Assembly: GCA_052389435.1 (NCBI GenBank)
Contig: JBQTIB010000114.1
Location: forward strand, 1-55,427
Length of the DNA stretch: 55,427 nt
Reading direction: 5' to 3'
From: JBQTKD01 sp052389435
GTDB lineage: Bacteria > Actinomycetota > Actinomycetes > Sporichthyales > Sporichthyaceae
Shown one piece after another: positions 42,696 through 51,436 of the stretch (the stretch's first letter is position 1; each line of letters starts with the position of its first letter). Made by a program: the position numbers and the translations under genes. The notes beneath the pieces are model-generated. The model had not been told where the DNA came from. It saw only the letters and a list, made by a program, of their open reading frames with translations, and did no database searches.

Positions 42696-43604
42696 TCAAG
42701 CAGACGCGTGGTTCTCCACGCTGCGCGCGATCTCGCGTGCCGCCTCGAGATAGGACAGCGCGCCCGGAGAGCCCGGGTCGTAGGTCATGACCGTCTGGCC
42801 GTGGCTCGGGGCCTCGGACAGGCGAACCGACCTCGGGATGAGCGTCCGCAACACGGTGTCCCCGAAGTGCGACCGGACGTCGTTCGCGACGGCCTCCGCG
42901 AGGCGGGTGCGACCGTCGTACATCGTCAGCAGAATCGTCGAGATGACCAGCTTCGGGCTCAACTGTGTCTTCACCATCTCGATCGTGCGCATGAGCTGGG
43001 TCAGACCCTCGAGTGCGTAGTACTCGCACTGGACCGGGACCAGCACCTCGCCCGCGGCCACGAGGGCGTTGACGGTGAGGACGCCGAGCGACGGGGGACA
43101 GTCGATGAACACGTAGTCGTACTCGCCTGCATGCTTCTCCAGCGCGCGCGACAGCAGTCCGACGCGCACCTCCGGCTGCAGTTCGGCTAGGTCCAACTCC
43201 GCGCCGGAGAGGTCGATGGTCGCCGGCACGCACGTCAGGTTCGGCAGCCCCGGAACGGCGTGCTCCACGTCCTGGATGGCGACGCCGTCGACCAGCACGT
43301 CGTACATCGACGGGGTGCCCTCGTGGTGCGGGACGCCGAGGGCGGTCGAGGCGTTGCCCTGGGGGTCGATGTCCAGGACGAGCACCTTGAGTCCGTGGAG
43401 GCTCAGCGCCGCCGCCAGATTCACCGTGCTGGTGGTCTTGCCGACTCCGCCCTTCTGGTTGGCGACAACGAGCGTGCGGCGCCGGGGAGGACGGGGGAGC
43501 GCGGGCATGTTGCCCGCCTTCACGGCCGTCGCCGTACGAGCCGCGGAGGCGATCGGCGGTTCGTCGAAGGGGTCGGAGTCTCGCGATCCCCACTGGGTGC
43601 TCAC
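42696..43604 (-). CDS. parA: Chromosome partitioning ATPase ParA
   Basis: A 302-residue Walker-type ATPase that moves ParB-parS complexes. Deviant Walker A is KGGVGKTT (in NQKGGVGKTTSTVNLAAAL), with Walker A' LVLDIDPQGNASTALG and Walker B YDYVFIDCPPSLG. A short N-terminal extension (DPFDEPPIASAARTA) precedes the core. GTG 43604 has GAGGAA nine bases upstream and homology starts just after it. GTG 43730, overlapping the rsmG stop (GTGA), would add 42 low-complexity residues and cannot be excluded. Confidence 0.95.
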   Translation of the reverse strand: MSTQWGSRDSDPFDEPPIASAARTATAVKAGNMPALPRPPRRRTLVVANQKGGVGKTTSTVNLAAALSLHGLKVLVLDIDPQGNASTALGVPHHEGTPSMYDVLVDGVAIQDVEHAVPGLPNLTCVPATIDLSGAELDLAELQPEVRVGLLSRALEKHAGEYDYVFIDCPPSLGVLTVNALVAAGEVLVPVQCEYYALEGLTQLMRTIEMVKTQLSPKLVISTILLTMYDGRTRLAEAVANDVRSHFGDTVLRTLIPRSVRLSEAPSHGQTVMTYDPGSPGALSYLEAAREIARSVENHASA

Positions 43605-43726
43605 GCGATCGCGTTCCTCACTCGCGCCTCGCTCGCGCGACGCCGCGTGTCGTCCGCCCCCGGCGGTCGACTGGGGGCTCGATTCGGTCCTGCTGCGGAA
43701 CTGCCAGCCTGTCGCCACGTTTGGCT

Positions 43727-44425
43727 TCACCTCATGGTTTCACGTGAAACACCGGCGCCCGCAGGGCGCCTACGAATCTCCACCGCAGTGGCGGCGTGCT
43801 CGACGTACCTCGCATCGAAGTGCCGCACGACGACCTCGCCCACACCGGCTTTTCTCATCGCTGCCCGCGCAGCCTCGATCTCCTCCTGCGCGGTGTCCCC
43901 CTTCATCGCGAGGAGGCATCCCCCCGGGCGCAGCAGGGGAACAGTCTGCGGCACCAGACGAACCAGGGGCGCCACGGCCCGAGCGGTCACCACGTCGAAA
44001 CTGCCGCGCAGGTCGCGACACTCCTCGGCGCGGCCGCGCACGACTGTCGCATTCGCAAGCGCCAGGCGATCGAGGGTCTCGGCGAGGTAGTCGCACCGAC
44101 GCTGGAGGGATTCGATCAGCACCATCTCCACGTCGGGACGCACGAGGGCGACCACGACGCCCGGCAGACCCGCTCCCGAGCCGACGTCGGCGATGCGCGA
44201 CCCGGGCGGGATTCCGTCTGCCAGCACCGCGCAGTTCAGGATGTGGCGCTCCCACAGTCGGGGAACCTCACGGGGTCCGATCAGGCCGCGAACGACGCCG
44301 TCGCTCGCCAGGGATTCTGCATAGTCCCGGAGCCCGGCCATGAGTTCGCCGAAATGCTCCACGGCCGCGGGAGGAGGCGGGGGAGCGGGCACCAGGAGGG
44401 TGCCTTGATCCCCCGGCTCCGTCAC
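43727..44425 (-). CDS. rsmG: 16S rRNA (guanine-527-N7)-methyltransferase RsmG
   Basis: A 232-residue S-adenosylmethionine-dependent enzyme methylating G527 of 16S rRNA; its loss gives low-level streptomycin resistance. The SAM-binding motif is IADVGSGAGLPGVVVAL. ERHILNCAVLAD, VVRGRAEE and FDVVTARAVAPL are RsmG landmarks. GTG 44425 has GGAG upstream. The last codons read VSRETMR because a parS site is embedded in the 3' end of the gene. Confidence 0.95.
   Translation of the reverse strand: MTEPGDQGTLLVPAPPPPPAAVEHFGELMAGLRDYAESLASDGVVRGLIGPREVPRLWERHILNCAVLADGIPPGSRIADVGSGAGLPGVVVALVRPDVEMVLIESLQRRCDYLAETLDRLALANATVVRGRAEECRDLRGSFDVVTARAVAPLVRLVPQTVPLLRPGGCLLAMKGDTAQEEIEAARAAMRKAGVGEVVVRHFDARYVEHAATAVEIRRRPAGAGVSRETMR
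43736..43751. promoter_or_regulatory. parS site 3 (inside rsmG 3' end)
   Basis: GGTTTCACGTGAAACA matches the parS consensus in 15 of 16 bases. It is read in frame as VSRET near the RsmG C-terminus. Confidence 0.92.
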
Positions 44426-44448
44426 GTAGCTCCGTCCAACACGATCGT

Positions 44449-44464
44449 GGTTTCACGTGAAACA
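44449..44464. promoter_or_regulatory. parS site 4 (upstream of rsmG)
   Basis: GGTTTCACGTGAAACA lies 23 bp before the rsmG start, in the jag-rsmG gap. That gap (44426-44634) otherwise shows no gene. Confidence 0.92.
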
Positions 44465-44634
44465 ACAGCACTGAGGTCTACGCGCGCACCCGGGCTACGC
44501 CGGCGTCTGGGCGCCACCACGGACGTCCGGCTCGGCGCCACCGGAGCCGAACGAAGCCTTGGCTCGACGCGGCACACGCCCAAAGCCGCGCATCGGACGC
44601 GGCGCTGCGGAAGCGAGGGGAGCGCGCGCCGGCG

Positions 44635-45219
44635 CTACGCCGGGTAGACCACCACGCGCCGGTTCGGCTCCTCGCCGTCCGACTCGCTGCGCAGACCGGC
44701 CGCGGCCACGGCGTCGTGAACGACCTTGCGCTCGAACGGGCTCATCGGCGCCAGGCGCTGCGCTTCGCCGCTCTTGACCGCCTTCTCGCACGCTTCGGCA
44801 CCGAGCGTGGTGAGCTCGGCACGGCGGGCCGCGCGGAAGCCGCTGATGTCCAGCATCAGCCGGCTGCGCTCTCCGGTAGCCCGCAGGACCGCCAGCCGAG
44901 TCAGTTCCTGCATCGCGTCCAGAACGCTGCCGCCCCGACCGACGAGGTGCTTGAGTTCGGCGCCGACGATCGACACCGCGGCGCGATCGCCTTCGACGTC
45001 CATGTCGATGTCGCCGTCGAGATCGGCGATGTCGAGCAGGCCCTCGAGGTAGTCCGCGGCGATCTCGCCCTCCTGTTCGAGGAGCTCGAGCCGAGCCTTG
45101 GACGGCTTGCGACGACTGCCGCGCCCACCGCCCTCGTTGCCCTCGGATTCGTTCGCCTCGTCGACCATGTCCTCGACTTCGAGGGTGTCGCCTTCTACCG
45201 CTGCGGATTCAGAGCTCAC
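44635..45219 (-). CDS. jag: Jag/KhpB-like RNA-binding protein (KH-R3H)
   Basis: A 194-residue cytoplasmic RNA-binding protein. An acidic N-terminal tail of about 45 residues precedes the KH domain (GDRAAVSIVGAELKHLVGRGGSVLDAMQELTRLAV, with variant GxxG loop VGRGG) and the R3H domain (RLAPMSPFERKVVHDAVA). GTG 45219 follows AGGAG by seven bases. It lies ten bases past yidC, the usual pairing (spoIIIJ-jag), and may act with KhpA on mRNAs for envelope growth; that role is known from other phyla. Confidence 0.92.
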   Translation of the reverse strand: MSSESAAVEGDTLEVEDMVDEANESEGNEGGGRGSRRKPSKARLELLEQEGEIAADYLEGLLDIADLDGDIDMDVEGDRAAVSIVGAELKHLVGRGGSVLDAMQELTRLAVLRATGERSRLMLDISGFRAARRAELTTLGAEACEKAVKSGEAQRLAPMSPFERKVVHDAVAAAGLRSESDGEEPNRRVVVYPA

Positions 45220-45229
45220 CGCACAACTC

Positions 45230-46207
45230 CTAACGCTTCTTCGATCCGGAACGCTGGCTCTTGGTTTGCCTCTGCGGCTGTTTGCGGATCGGCTCGCCGC
45301 CGCCACCGGACGGCGTCGCGCCGTTGCCGTTGGGGCTGGTACTCGGTCCGCCCGACTTCTTGGCAAACATGCCGCCGGCGTCGGGCCCGTCCGCATCGCC
45401 ACCACCGGCCTTCTTGCCCTTGCGCGACATCATCGCGTCGTAGGCGGGGCTGCCGATGGCCGGCATGCGGCGGATGACGTACAGCTGCTGGCCGACCGAC
45501 CAGGCGTTCGACACCAGCCAGTAGAGGAGCACGCCGACGGGGAAGTTGATCCCGAACACCGCAAAGAGGATCGGGAACAGGTACAGCATGATTTTCTGCT
45601 GCTGCATGAACGGGTTCGACGGTGCCCCGGGCACCGGCGCCGGCATGTTCTTCGTCATCAGCATGCGCTGGATGTAGAACTGGGATCCAGACATCGCGAT
45701 GATCATCAGGACCGTGACGACCTGAACCGACAGCGACTCCGCGCCGATGAACTTGTCCGACAGGCTCGCTCCGAAGAACTTCGCCTTGTCGATCGCCGTG
45801 ACGTCCTCGGTGGTGAAGACGCCCACCGTCTTCTGCTGCGAGACCTTGTTCAGCACGGAGAACAGGGCGAAGAAGAATGGCGCCTGCGCGAGGATCGGGA
45901 AGCAGGAGGACAGCGGGTTGGTCTTGTGCTCCTTGTAGAGCTTCATCAGCTCCTGGGAGGCACGTTCGCGGTCGCCCTTGTACTTCTCGGTGATCTTCTT
46001 GATCTCGGGCTGCAGCACCTGCAGGTTGCGCATCGAACGGATCTGCTTGACGAACAGCGGGATCAGACAGATGCGGACGATGACGACCAGACCGGTGATC
46101 GCCAGACACCACGACCAGCTGTTGTTCATCCCGATCGCGTCGAAGCCGTTGTGCAGCATCAACATGATCCAGGACACGAGGTCGTAGAGCGGCTCGAAGA
46201 TCTTCAC
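45230..46207 (-). CDS. yidC: Membrane protein insertase YidC
   Basis: A 325-residue Oxa1/YidC-family insertase. MKIFEPLYDLVSWIMLMLHNGFDAIG is the first helix region, then IPLFVKQIRSMRNLQVLQPEIKKITEKYKGDRERASQELMKLYKEH is the cytosolic coiled hairpin. CFPILAQAPFFFALFSVL and further helices complete the five-TM core. The C-terminal tail is Gly/Lys/Arg-rich and probably binds ribosomes. GTG 46207 overlaps the yidD stop, and AGGGAG lies upstream. Confidence 0.96.
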   Translation of the reverse strand: MKIFEPLYDLVSWIMLMLHNGFDAIGMNNSWSWCLAITGLVVIVRICLIPLFVKQIRSMRNLQVLQPEIKKITEKYKGDRERASQELMKLYKEHKTNPLSSCFPILAQAPFFFALFSVLNKVSQQKTVGVFTTEDVTAIDKAKFFGASLSDKFIGAESLSVQVVTVLMIIAMSGSQFYIQRMLMTKNMPAPVPGAPSNPFMQQQKIMLYLFPILFAVFGINFPVGVLLYWLVSNAWSVGQQLYVIRRMPAIGSPAYDAMMSRKGKKAGGGDADGPDAGGMFAKKSGGPSTSPNGNGATPSGGGGEPIRKQPQRQTKSQRSGSKKR

Positions 46208-46557
46208 TCTGCTGCTCCCTGAGGGCGCGCACTTCCGGCGAGCGCCGGGGGTAAGTCGATGGGGACGGTCGAGGCGGGCGTAGGGCCCGATCGTTCGACC
46301 TCGGAGTCGGAGCGGCCAAATCTACCCGCCCAGCGCCGACGCCTCGCCGGGGGCACTGGATCCACCCCGCCGTGACTGAACGGATTGCACCGCAGGATTC
46401 GCCAGGCGGTGAGCCAGGCTCCGCGCACCGTGCCGTGACGCGAGAACGCCTCGTATCCGTAGCGCGAGCAGGAGGGCCAGTACTTGCACCGTGGCCCGAG
46501 AAGTGGGCTGACCGTCCACTGATAGACGCGGATCAGCCCCATGAAGAGGTACTTCAC
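46204..46557 (-). CDS. yidD: Membrane protein insertion efficiency factor YidD
   Basis: 117 residues. The N-terminal two thirds carry the YidD core: LIRVYQWTVSPLLGPRCKYWPSCSRYGYEAF and NPFSHGGVDPVP, with the conserved cysteines. The C-terminal 40 residues are a Pro/Ser-rich extension. It is a membrane-associated helper of YidC. GTG 46557 overlaps the rnpA stop (GTGA), and its own stop overlaps yidC. Confidence 0.94.
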   Translation of the reverse strand: MKYLFMGLIRVYQWTVSPLLGPRCKYWPSCSRYGYEAFSRHGTVRGAWLTAWRILRCNPFSHGGVDPVPPARRRRWAGRFGRSDSEVERSGPTPASTVPIDLPPALAGSARPQGAAE

Positions 46558-46916
46558 GAGCCCGCCCTGCTCGATCGCCGCAGCAGACGTTCGACCTGGC
46601 GATCGAGATCCGCGCCCAGCGCGGCCGGCGATGCAGTCGCAGCAGCGGGATTGGCGCGGACCACGAGCAGGCAGTCCACGGGCAGAACGCCGAAACGTTC
46701 GCGGACGAGGCCGCGCAGCCGACGCTTGACCAGGTTGCGGGTCGTCGCCGGGCCGACGGCCTTGCTGACGACGAAGCCCACCTGGGGCGGAGCCGCCCGG
46801 GGTGGGTCGAGGAAGAACAGGTGCGCTACGACGTTCGGGCCCGCGGACCGATGGCCCCGGCGCACTGCGGTCTGAAAGTCCGAGCGCCGGCGCAGCCGAT
46901 TCGCTGCGGCGAGCAC
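46554..46916 (-). CDS. rnpA: Ribonuclease P protein component
   Basis: A 120-residue protein subunit of RNase P, which trims tRNA 5' leaders. It begins LAAANRLRRRSDF after GTG 46916. It has the RNP signature RNLVKRRLRGLVRER and VGFVVSKAVGPATTRN. The start lies five bases after the rpmH stop without its own Shine-Dalgarno, so it is probably translated by coupling to rpmH. Confidence 0.95.
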   Translation of the reverse strand: MLAAANRLRRRSDFQTAVRRGHRSAGPNVVAHLFFLDPPRAAPPQVGFVVSKAVGPATTRNLVKRRLRGLVRERFGVLPVDCLLVVRANPAAATASPAALGADLDRQVERLLRRSSRAGS

Positions 46917-46921
46917 GGCCG

Positions 46922-47059
46922 TCAGGCAGACAGCTTGGCGCGGCCCTTTTCGCGGCGCGCCGCGATGATGGCGCGACCGGCGCGGGTGCGCATGCGCAGC
47001 CGGAACCCGTGGGTCTTGGCCCGGCGACGGTTGTTCGGCTGGAAGGTGCGCTTGCTCAC
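46922..47059 (-). CDS. rpmH: 50S ribosomal protein L34
   Basis: A 45-residue, highly basic ribosomal protein: SKRTFQPNNRRRAKTHGFRLRMRTRAGRAIIAARR followed by KGRAKLSA. GTG 47059 is preceded by GGAG at six-base spacing. It is the first gene of the leftward operon running to parB. A TAAGGT at 47141-47146 (minus strand) could be the -10 of its promoter. Confidence 0.97.
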   Translation of the reverse strand: MSKRTFQPNNRRRAKTHGFRLRMRTRAGRAIIAARREKGRAKLSA

Positions 47060-47215
47060 GAGACACTCCGCGGACTCAGACAGTGCTAGCTGTACGGACG
47101 TATGAACGCCCAAGCCCGGGCGCGGGCACAACAACCTCGAACCTTACCGTGCCGGCCGAGCCGGGTCGAACCGGCCGGCGGACGCCGCCGCGATGGGCTG
47201 GACCACACGCTGTGC

Positions 47216-47243
47216 CCACAGCTGTGGACGGGGCTGTGGAAAA
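47216..47243. promoter_or_regulatory. DnaA-box-like cluster upstream of dnaA
   Basis: The palindrome CCACAGCTGTGG (47216-47227) contains TGTGGACGG (47223-47231), and TGTGGAAAA follows at 47235-47243. Each has a one- to two-base difference from the DnaA box complement TGTGGA(T/C)AA. It lies about 45 bp above the dnaA promoter and suggests autoregulation. Confidence 0.5.
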
Positions 47244-47266
47244 GCCTGGAAGAATGGGCCCGAGGG

Positions 47267-47295
47267 TCGGCAGAACCGGGTCGAACCGACATAAT
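47267..47295 (+). promoter_or_regulatory. Candidate dnaA promoter
   Basis: A -35-like TCGGCA (47267-47272) is separated by 17 bases from CATAAT (47290-47295). These match 4/6 and 5/6 of the sigmaA consensus. A leader of about 35 bases to GTG 47335 would result. Confidence 0.45.
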
Positions 47296-47334
47296 TCTGG
47301 CCATCAGGATCGTTCGTGCCGGCGGGGGTGCATC

Positions 47335-48762
47335 GTGACCGACCAGGAACCGAATCTTTTTCTGGTCTGGTCCCGGGTGCTGGGCTCCGACCTGCTCGCG
47401 ACGATGCCGCAGAACCACCGCGCATTCCTGCGGCTGACCCGCCTGATCGCCCTGGTCGAGGGCACGGCCGTGCTGGCCGCGCCGCACGACTACGCGAAGG
47501 AGGTCGTCGAGTCGCGCATGCGCGAGGACCTCGCCGCCGCGCTGTCTCGCGTCCTCGGCCACGACGTCCGCATTGCGGTCACCGTCGACGAGAACGCACC
47601 CGAGCCGACGGCCGCCGCGTTCGAGTTGGACGAGGAGGACGACGAGGAAGAGGAGTGGACGCCGGACGAGTCCGACGTCGCCGACTGGCCGGCGACGGCG
47701 CTGCGCGGGGTCAACACCGAGGCCGAGGCCCACCTCAATCCCAAGTACGTCTTCGAAAGCTTCGTCACCGGCTCCAGCAACCGCTTCGCCCACGCCGCGG
47801 CGGTCGCCGTCGCCGAGTCTCCCGCCAAGGCCTACAACCCGCTGTTCGTCTACGGCGAGTCCGGGCTCGGCAAGACCCACCTGCTGCACGCCATCGGGCA
47901 CTACACCTCGGCCCTCTTCCGTGGCATGCGCGTGCGGTACGTGAGCTCGGAGGAGTTCACCAACGACTTCATCAACGCCATTCGCGACGGTCGCGCCGAG
48001 GGCTTCCGCTCCCGGTACCGCGCGGTCGACGTGCTCCTGGTCGACGACATCCAGTTCCTGGAGAACAAGGAGCAGACGCAGGAGGAGTTCTTCCACACGT
48101 TCAACACCCTCCACAACGCGTCCAAGCAGATCGTGATCTCCTCCGACCGGCCACCGAAACAGCTGGTCACGCTCGAGGACCGCCTCCGCAACCGCTTCGA
48201 GTGGGGCCTGCTCACCGACGTGCAGCCGCCGGAGCTCGAGACGCGCATCGCGATCCTCCGCAAGAAGGCCGCGATGGACGGCTCGGCCGCGATCCCACCC
48301 GAGGTCCTGGAGTTCATCGCCAACAAGGTCTCGGCGAACATCCGCGAGCTCGAAGGCGCGCTGATCCGCGTCACCGCGTTCGCCAGCCTGAACAAGGCGC
48401 CGATCGACCTCGCGCTGACCGAGATCGTCCTCAAGGACATGCTCGCCGACCAGGCCGGGCCGGAGATCTCGCTGGCCACGATCATGACCCAGACCGCGCA
48501 GTACTTCGGGCTGACGATCGACGACCTGTGCGGCTCCTCGCGGTCCCGCGTGCTGGTCACCGCCCGCCAGATCGCGATGTACCTCTCGCGCGAGCTGACC
48601 GACATGTCCCTGCCGAAGATCGGTCAGCAGTTCGGCGGCCGAGACCACACGACGGTCATGCACGCGGAGCGAAAGATCCGCGATCTGATGGCGCAGAAGC
48701 ACAGCGTCTACAACCAGGTGACGGAGCTGACGGCCCGCATCAAGCAGCAGAATCGCGGCTGA
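47335..48762 (+). CDS. dnaA: Chromosomal replication initiator protein DnaA
   Basis: A 475-residue AAA+ initiator that binds oriC boxes and melts the origin. Domain I begins LFLVWSRVLGSDLL. A short acidic linker (LDEEDDEEEEW, domain II) follows. Domain III carries Walker A GESGLGKTHLL, Walker B VDVLLVDDIQFL, sensor SSDRPPKQL and RLRNRFEWGL. Domain IV holds the DNA-binding RELTDMSLPKIGQQFGGRDHTTVMHAERKI. The acidic linker is short for an actinobacterium; Streptomyces DnaA has a far longer one. GTG 47335 has GGGGGTG upstream. Confidence 0.97.
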   Translation: MTDQEPNLFLVWSRVLGSDLLATMPQNHRAFLRLTRLIALVEGTAVLAAPHDYAKEVVESRMREDLAAALSRVLGHDVRIAVTVDENAPEPTAAAFELDEEDDEEEEWTPDESDVADWPATALRGVNTEAEAHLNPKYVFESFVTGSSNRFAHAAAVAVAESPAKAYNPLFVYGESGLGKTHLLHAIGHYTSALFRGMRVRYVSSEEFTNDFINAIRDGRAEGFRSRYRAVDVLLVDDIQFLENKEQTQEEFFHTFNTLHNASKQIVISSDRPPKQLVTLEDRLRNRFEWGLLTDVQPPELETRIAILRKKAAMDGSAAIPPEVLEFIANKVSANIRELEGALIRVTAFASLNKAPIDLALTEIVLKDMLADQAGPEISLATIMTQTAQYFGLTIDDLCGSSRSRVLVTARQIAMYLSRELTDMSLPKIGQQFGGRDHTTVMHAERKIRDLMAQKHSVYNQVTELTARIKQQNRG

Positions 48763-49350
48763 GACTTCCTGCGCCCGAACACCGGGGGAACACCCGGAAA
48801 CGCCGCCGCAACGACGCCCGGCACCATGATCGGTCGCCCCGTACAGGTAAAGCCGCAGGTCAGAGGCCTGACGGATCGTCACTGCGGCGTGTCCGATATG
48901 GGCCTTTGGTCCTATCTCATTAACCCACAGGTGTGTACAACCCTGTGGACTGAGAAATTTATAAGAGACACGTCTCAGTCGGCGTGTCGGGTTTAGCGAT
49001 CACGGCGAGGCCCGTTGACCTCCTGTGGGACTCGCCGGAACTACAAGAAATTTCCTGTGGACATCTGCGGTGGAACCTGGGTTCAACCGGGCGTCACCGA
49101 GCGCTCGTCCACCGCCCGAACCGGTTCGTCCCACGATCGTCCACACCGCTCTGTGGCCCCGTCGGCCCGCTCACCAGCACCGATGCGGCTGTCCACAGAG
49201 TCCACCGCACCTATGGACTATGAGTGCACTTGGAAATTTCTAGATAGGTCACTACAAGACGCGCCCCGTGCACAGGCGCAGACACTCCCGGACAGCTGAC
49301 AGAATTGCGCCGCGAACAGCGCAACGGGGACGTATGGAGGTCGGTGCCAG
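48763..49350. other. Probable chromosomal origin oriC (dnaA-dnaN intergenic region)
   Basis: This 588-bp non-coding region is the classic actinobacterial origin position. DnaA-box-like sites include TGTGGACTG (48944-48952), TGTGGACAT (49056-49064), TCGTCCACA (49137-49145) and CTGTCCACA (49189-49197), each one or two bases off TTGTCCACA. AT-rich islands stand out in very GC-rich DNA: AGAAATTTATAAGAGA (48953-48968), GAAATTTC (49047-49054) and GAAATTTC (49233-49240). An inverted repeat CTGAGA/TCTCAG (48950-48955, 48973-48978) brackets the first island, the best candidate for the unwinding element. The dnaN promoter should lie at its right end. Confidence 0.82.
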
Positions 49351-50478
49351 GTGAGGTTCCGGATCGATCGCGACGTGCTCGCGGAAGCAGTCGCATGGAC
49401 CGCGCGCAGCCTGCCGGTCCGCCCGCCGGTGGCCGTCCTCGCCGGAATGCTCATCGAGGCCGACGACAACGGTCTCGCGCTCTCCGGCTTCGACTACGAG
49501 ACCAGTGCCCGCGCCGAGCTCTCGGCCGACGTGGCCGACGCAGGCCGCGTGCTGGTCTCCGGCAAGCTCCTCGCGGACATCTGCAAGGCGCTGCCCTCCA
49601 AGCCGGTGGACGTCACGGTCGACGGCACCAAGGTCGCCGTCCACTGCGGCAGCACGAAGTTCAACCTGCTGACGCTGCCGGTCGAGGACTACCCGAGCCT
49701 GCCCGATCTGCCGGCCCGTTCCGGTTCCGTCCCCGCCGACGTGCTGGCCGCCGCCGTGGCCCAGGTCGCCGTGGCCGCGGGCCGGGACGACACGCTGCCG
49801 ATCCTCACCGGCATCCGGATCGAGGTCGACGGAGACGTCGTCACCCTCGCCGCGACGGACCGGTACCGCCTCGCGGTGCGCGAACTGACCTGGAAGCCCG
49901 AGCAGCCCGGTCTGTCCACGGCGGCGCTCGTACCCGCCAAGACCCTCGCCGACGCCGCGAAGTCGATGACCGGCGAGGTCGAACTCGCGTTGGCGACCGC
50001 CACGGCGGGCTCCGGGCTCATCGGCCTGTCGGCCAACGGGCGGCGCACTACCTCCCGGCTGCTCGAGGGCGAGTTCCCGAAGTACCGCTCGCTGCTTCCG
50101 TCGGAGTCCACCTCCTACGCCACGATCTCCACCTCGGCCCTGCTCGAGGCGGTGCGACGCGTCGCGCTCGTCGCCGAACGCAACACCCCGGTCCGCCTGT
50201 CCTTCTCCGCCGGCGAACTCGTGCTCGAGGCCGGCTCCGGCGACGAGGCCAGCGCCGCGGAGTCGCTCGAGGCGCAGCTCGACGGGGACGACATCTCGAT
50301 CGCCTTCAACCCCGGCTACCTCGTCGACGGCCTGGCCGCGCTGAACACCTCCCACGCCCGGCTGGCCTTCACCACGTCCACCAAACCGGCCGTGATCAGC
50401 GGGGTGCTTCCCGACGCGGCGCCCGGCACCAACTCGGACTACCGTCACCTGTTGATGCCGGTTCGCCTGTCCGGCTGA
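49351..50478 (+). CDS. dnaN: DNA polymerase III beta sliding clamp
   Basis: A 375-residue clamp that forms a ring around DNA and tethers the replicative polymerase. It shows the three-domain DnaN pattern: FRIDRDVLAEAVAWTARSLPVRPPVAVLAGM, then AVAAGRDDTLPILTGIRIEVDGDVVTLAATDRYRLAVRE, ending with YRHLLMPVRLSG. GTG 49351 follows GGAGG at ten bases. It is the first gene right of oriC. Confidence 0.97.
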   Translation: MRFRIDRDVLAEAVAWTARSLPVRPPVAVLAGMLIEADDNGLALSGFDYETSARAELSADVADAGRVLVSGKLLADICKALPSKPVDVTVDGTKVAVHCGSTKFNLLTLPVEDYPSLPDLPARSGSVPADVLAAAVAQVAVAAGRDDTLPILTGIRIEVDGDVVTLAATDRYRLAVRELTWKPEQPGLSTAALVPAKTLADAAKSMTGEVELALATATAGSGLIGLSANGRRTTSRLLEGEFPKYRSLLPSESTSYATISTSALLEAVRRVALVAERNTPVRLSFSAGELVLEAGSGDEASAAESLEAQLDGDDISIAFNPGYLVDGLAALNTSHARLAFTTSTKPAVISGVLPDAAPGTNSDYRHLLMPVRLSG

Positions 50479-50500
50479 GTCGATCCAAGGGGGAGTTGCC

Positions 50501-51436
50501 GTGCAACTGGGACTCATCGGCCTGGGCAAGATGGGCGGCAACATGCGCCTGCGCCTGCGCGAGGCCGGCCACGAGATCGTCGGCTACGACAGGGATCCGC
50601 AGCTTGCGGACGTGGCAAGCCTGGACGAACTCGTCAAGTCCCTGGCCGCGCCCCGCGCGATCTGGATCATGGTTCCGCACGGCGCACCGACCACCGAGAC
50701 GGTGCACGCGCTCGCGGAACTCCTCGAGCCGGGAGACGTCGTCGTGGACGGCGGCAACTCCCGCTGGACCGACGATCTCGAGCACTCCTCCTACCTCGGC
50801 ACCCGTGGCATCGGCTTCGTCGACGTAGGCGTCTCCGGCGGAGTGTGGGGCCGGACCAACGGCTATGCGCTGATGGTCGGCGGCTCGAACGAAAACGTCG
50901 CCACGCTGATGCCGATCTTCTCCGCCCTCAAGCCCTCCGGAGACCACGGCTTCGTCCACGCCGGCGGCGTCGGGGCCGGCCACTTCGCCAAAATGGTCCA
51001 CAACGGCATCGAATACGGGCTGATGCAGGCCTACGCCGAGGGCTACGAGCTCATGGCCGCCTCCAACGTCGTCACCGACGTCCCCGCCGTCATCAAGTCC
51101 TGGCGTTCCGGCACCGTCATCCAGTCCTGGCTCCTGGACCTGCTCGATCGCGCGCTCGACGAAGACGACGACCTGTCCGAACTGCGGGGCTACGCCGCGG
51201 ACTCGGGCGAGGGTCGGTGGACCGTCGACGCCGCCGTGGCGCACGCCGTGCCGCTCCCGGTCATCACCGCGGCCCTGTTCGCACGCTTCTCCTCGCGCCA
51301 GGACGACTCTCCGGCGATGAAGGTGATCGCGGCCCTGCGCAACCAGTTCGGCGGTCACGCGGTGACCTCCGCCGCCGGCTCGATCGAGAAGGGTGCCGAC
51401 GCACCGGGCGCGGACGTCGCCCCTCCCGGCGCCTAG
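50501..51436 (+). CDS. gnd: 6-phosphogluconate dehydrogenase, decarboxylating (short form)
   Basis: A 311-residue enzyme oxidising 6-phosphogluconate to ribulose 5-phosphate and CO2. The Rossmann motif GLIGLGKMGGNM is at the N-terminus. DGGNSRWTDD, VGVSGGVWG and GAGHFAKMVHNGIEYGLMQAYAEG are the substrate and catalytic signatures of the short GntZ type. GTG 50501 has AAGGGGGAG upstream. It lies between dnaN and recF, as in Streptomyces, and its stop shares one base with the recF start. Confidence 0.95.
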   Translation: MQLGLIGLGKMGGNMRLRLREAGHEIVGYDRDPQLADVASLDELVKSLAAPRAIWIMVPHGAPTTETVHALAELLEPGDVVVDGGNSRWTDDLEHSSYLGTRGIGFVDVGVSGGVWGRTNGYALMVGGSNENVATLMPIFSALKPSGDHGFVHAGGVGAGHFAKMVHNGIEYGLMQAYAEGYELMAASNVVTDVPAVIKSWRSGTVIQSWLLDLLDRALDEDDDLSELRGYAADSGEGRWTVDAAVAHAVPLPVITAALFARFSSRQDDSPAMKVIAALRNQFGGHAVTSAAGSIEKGADAPGADVAPPGA

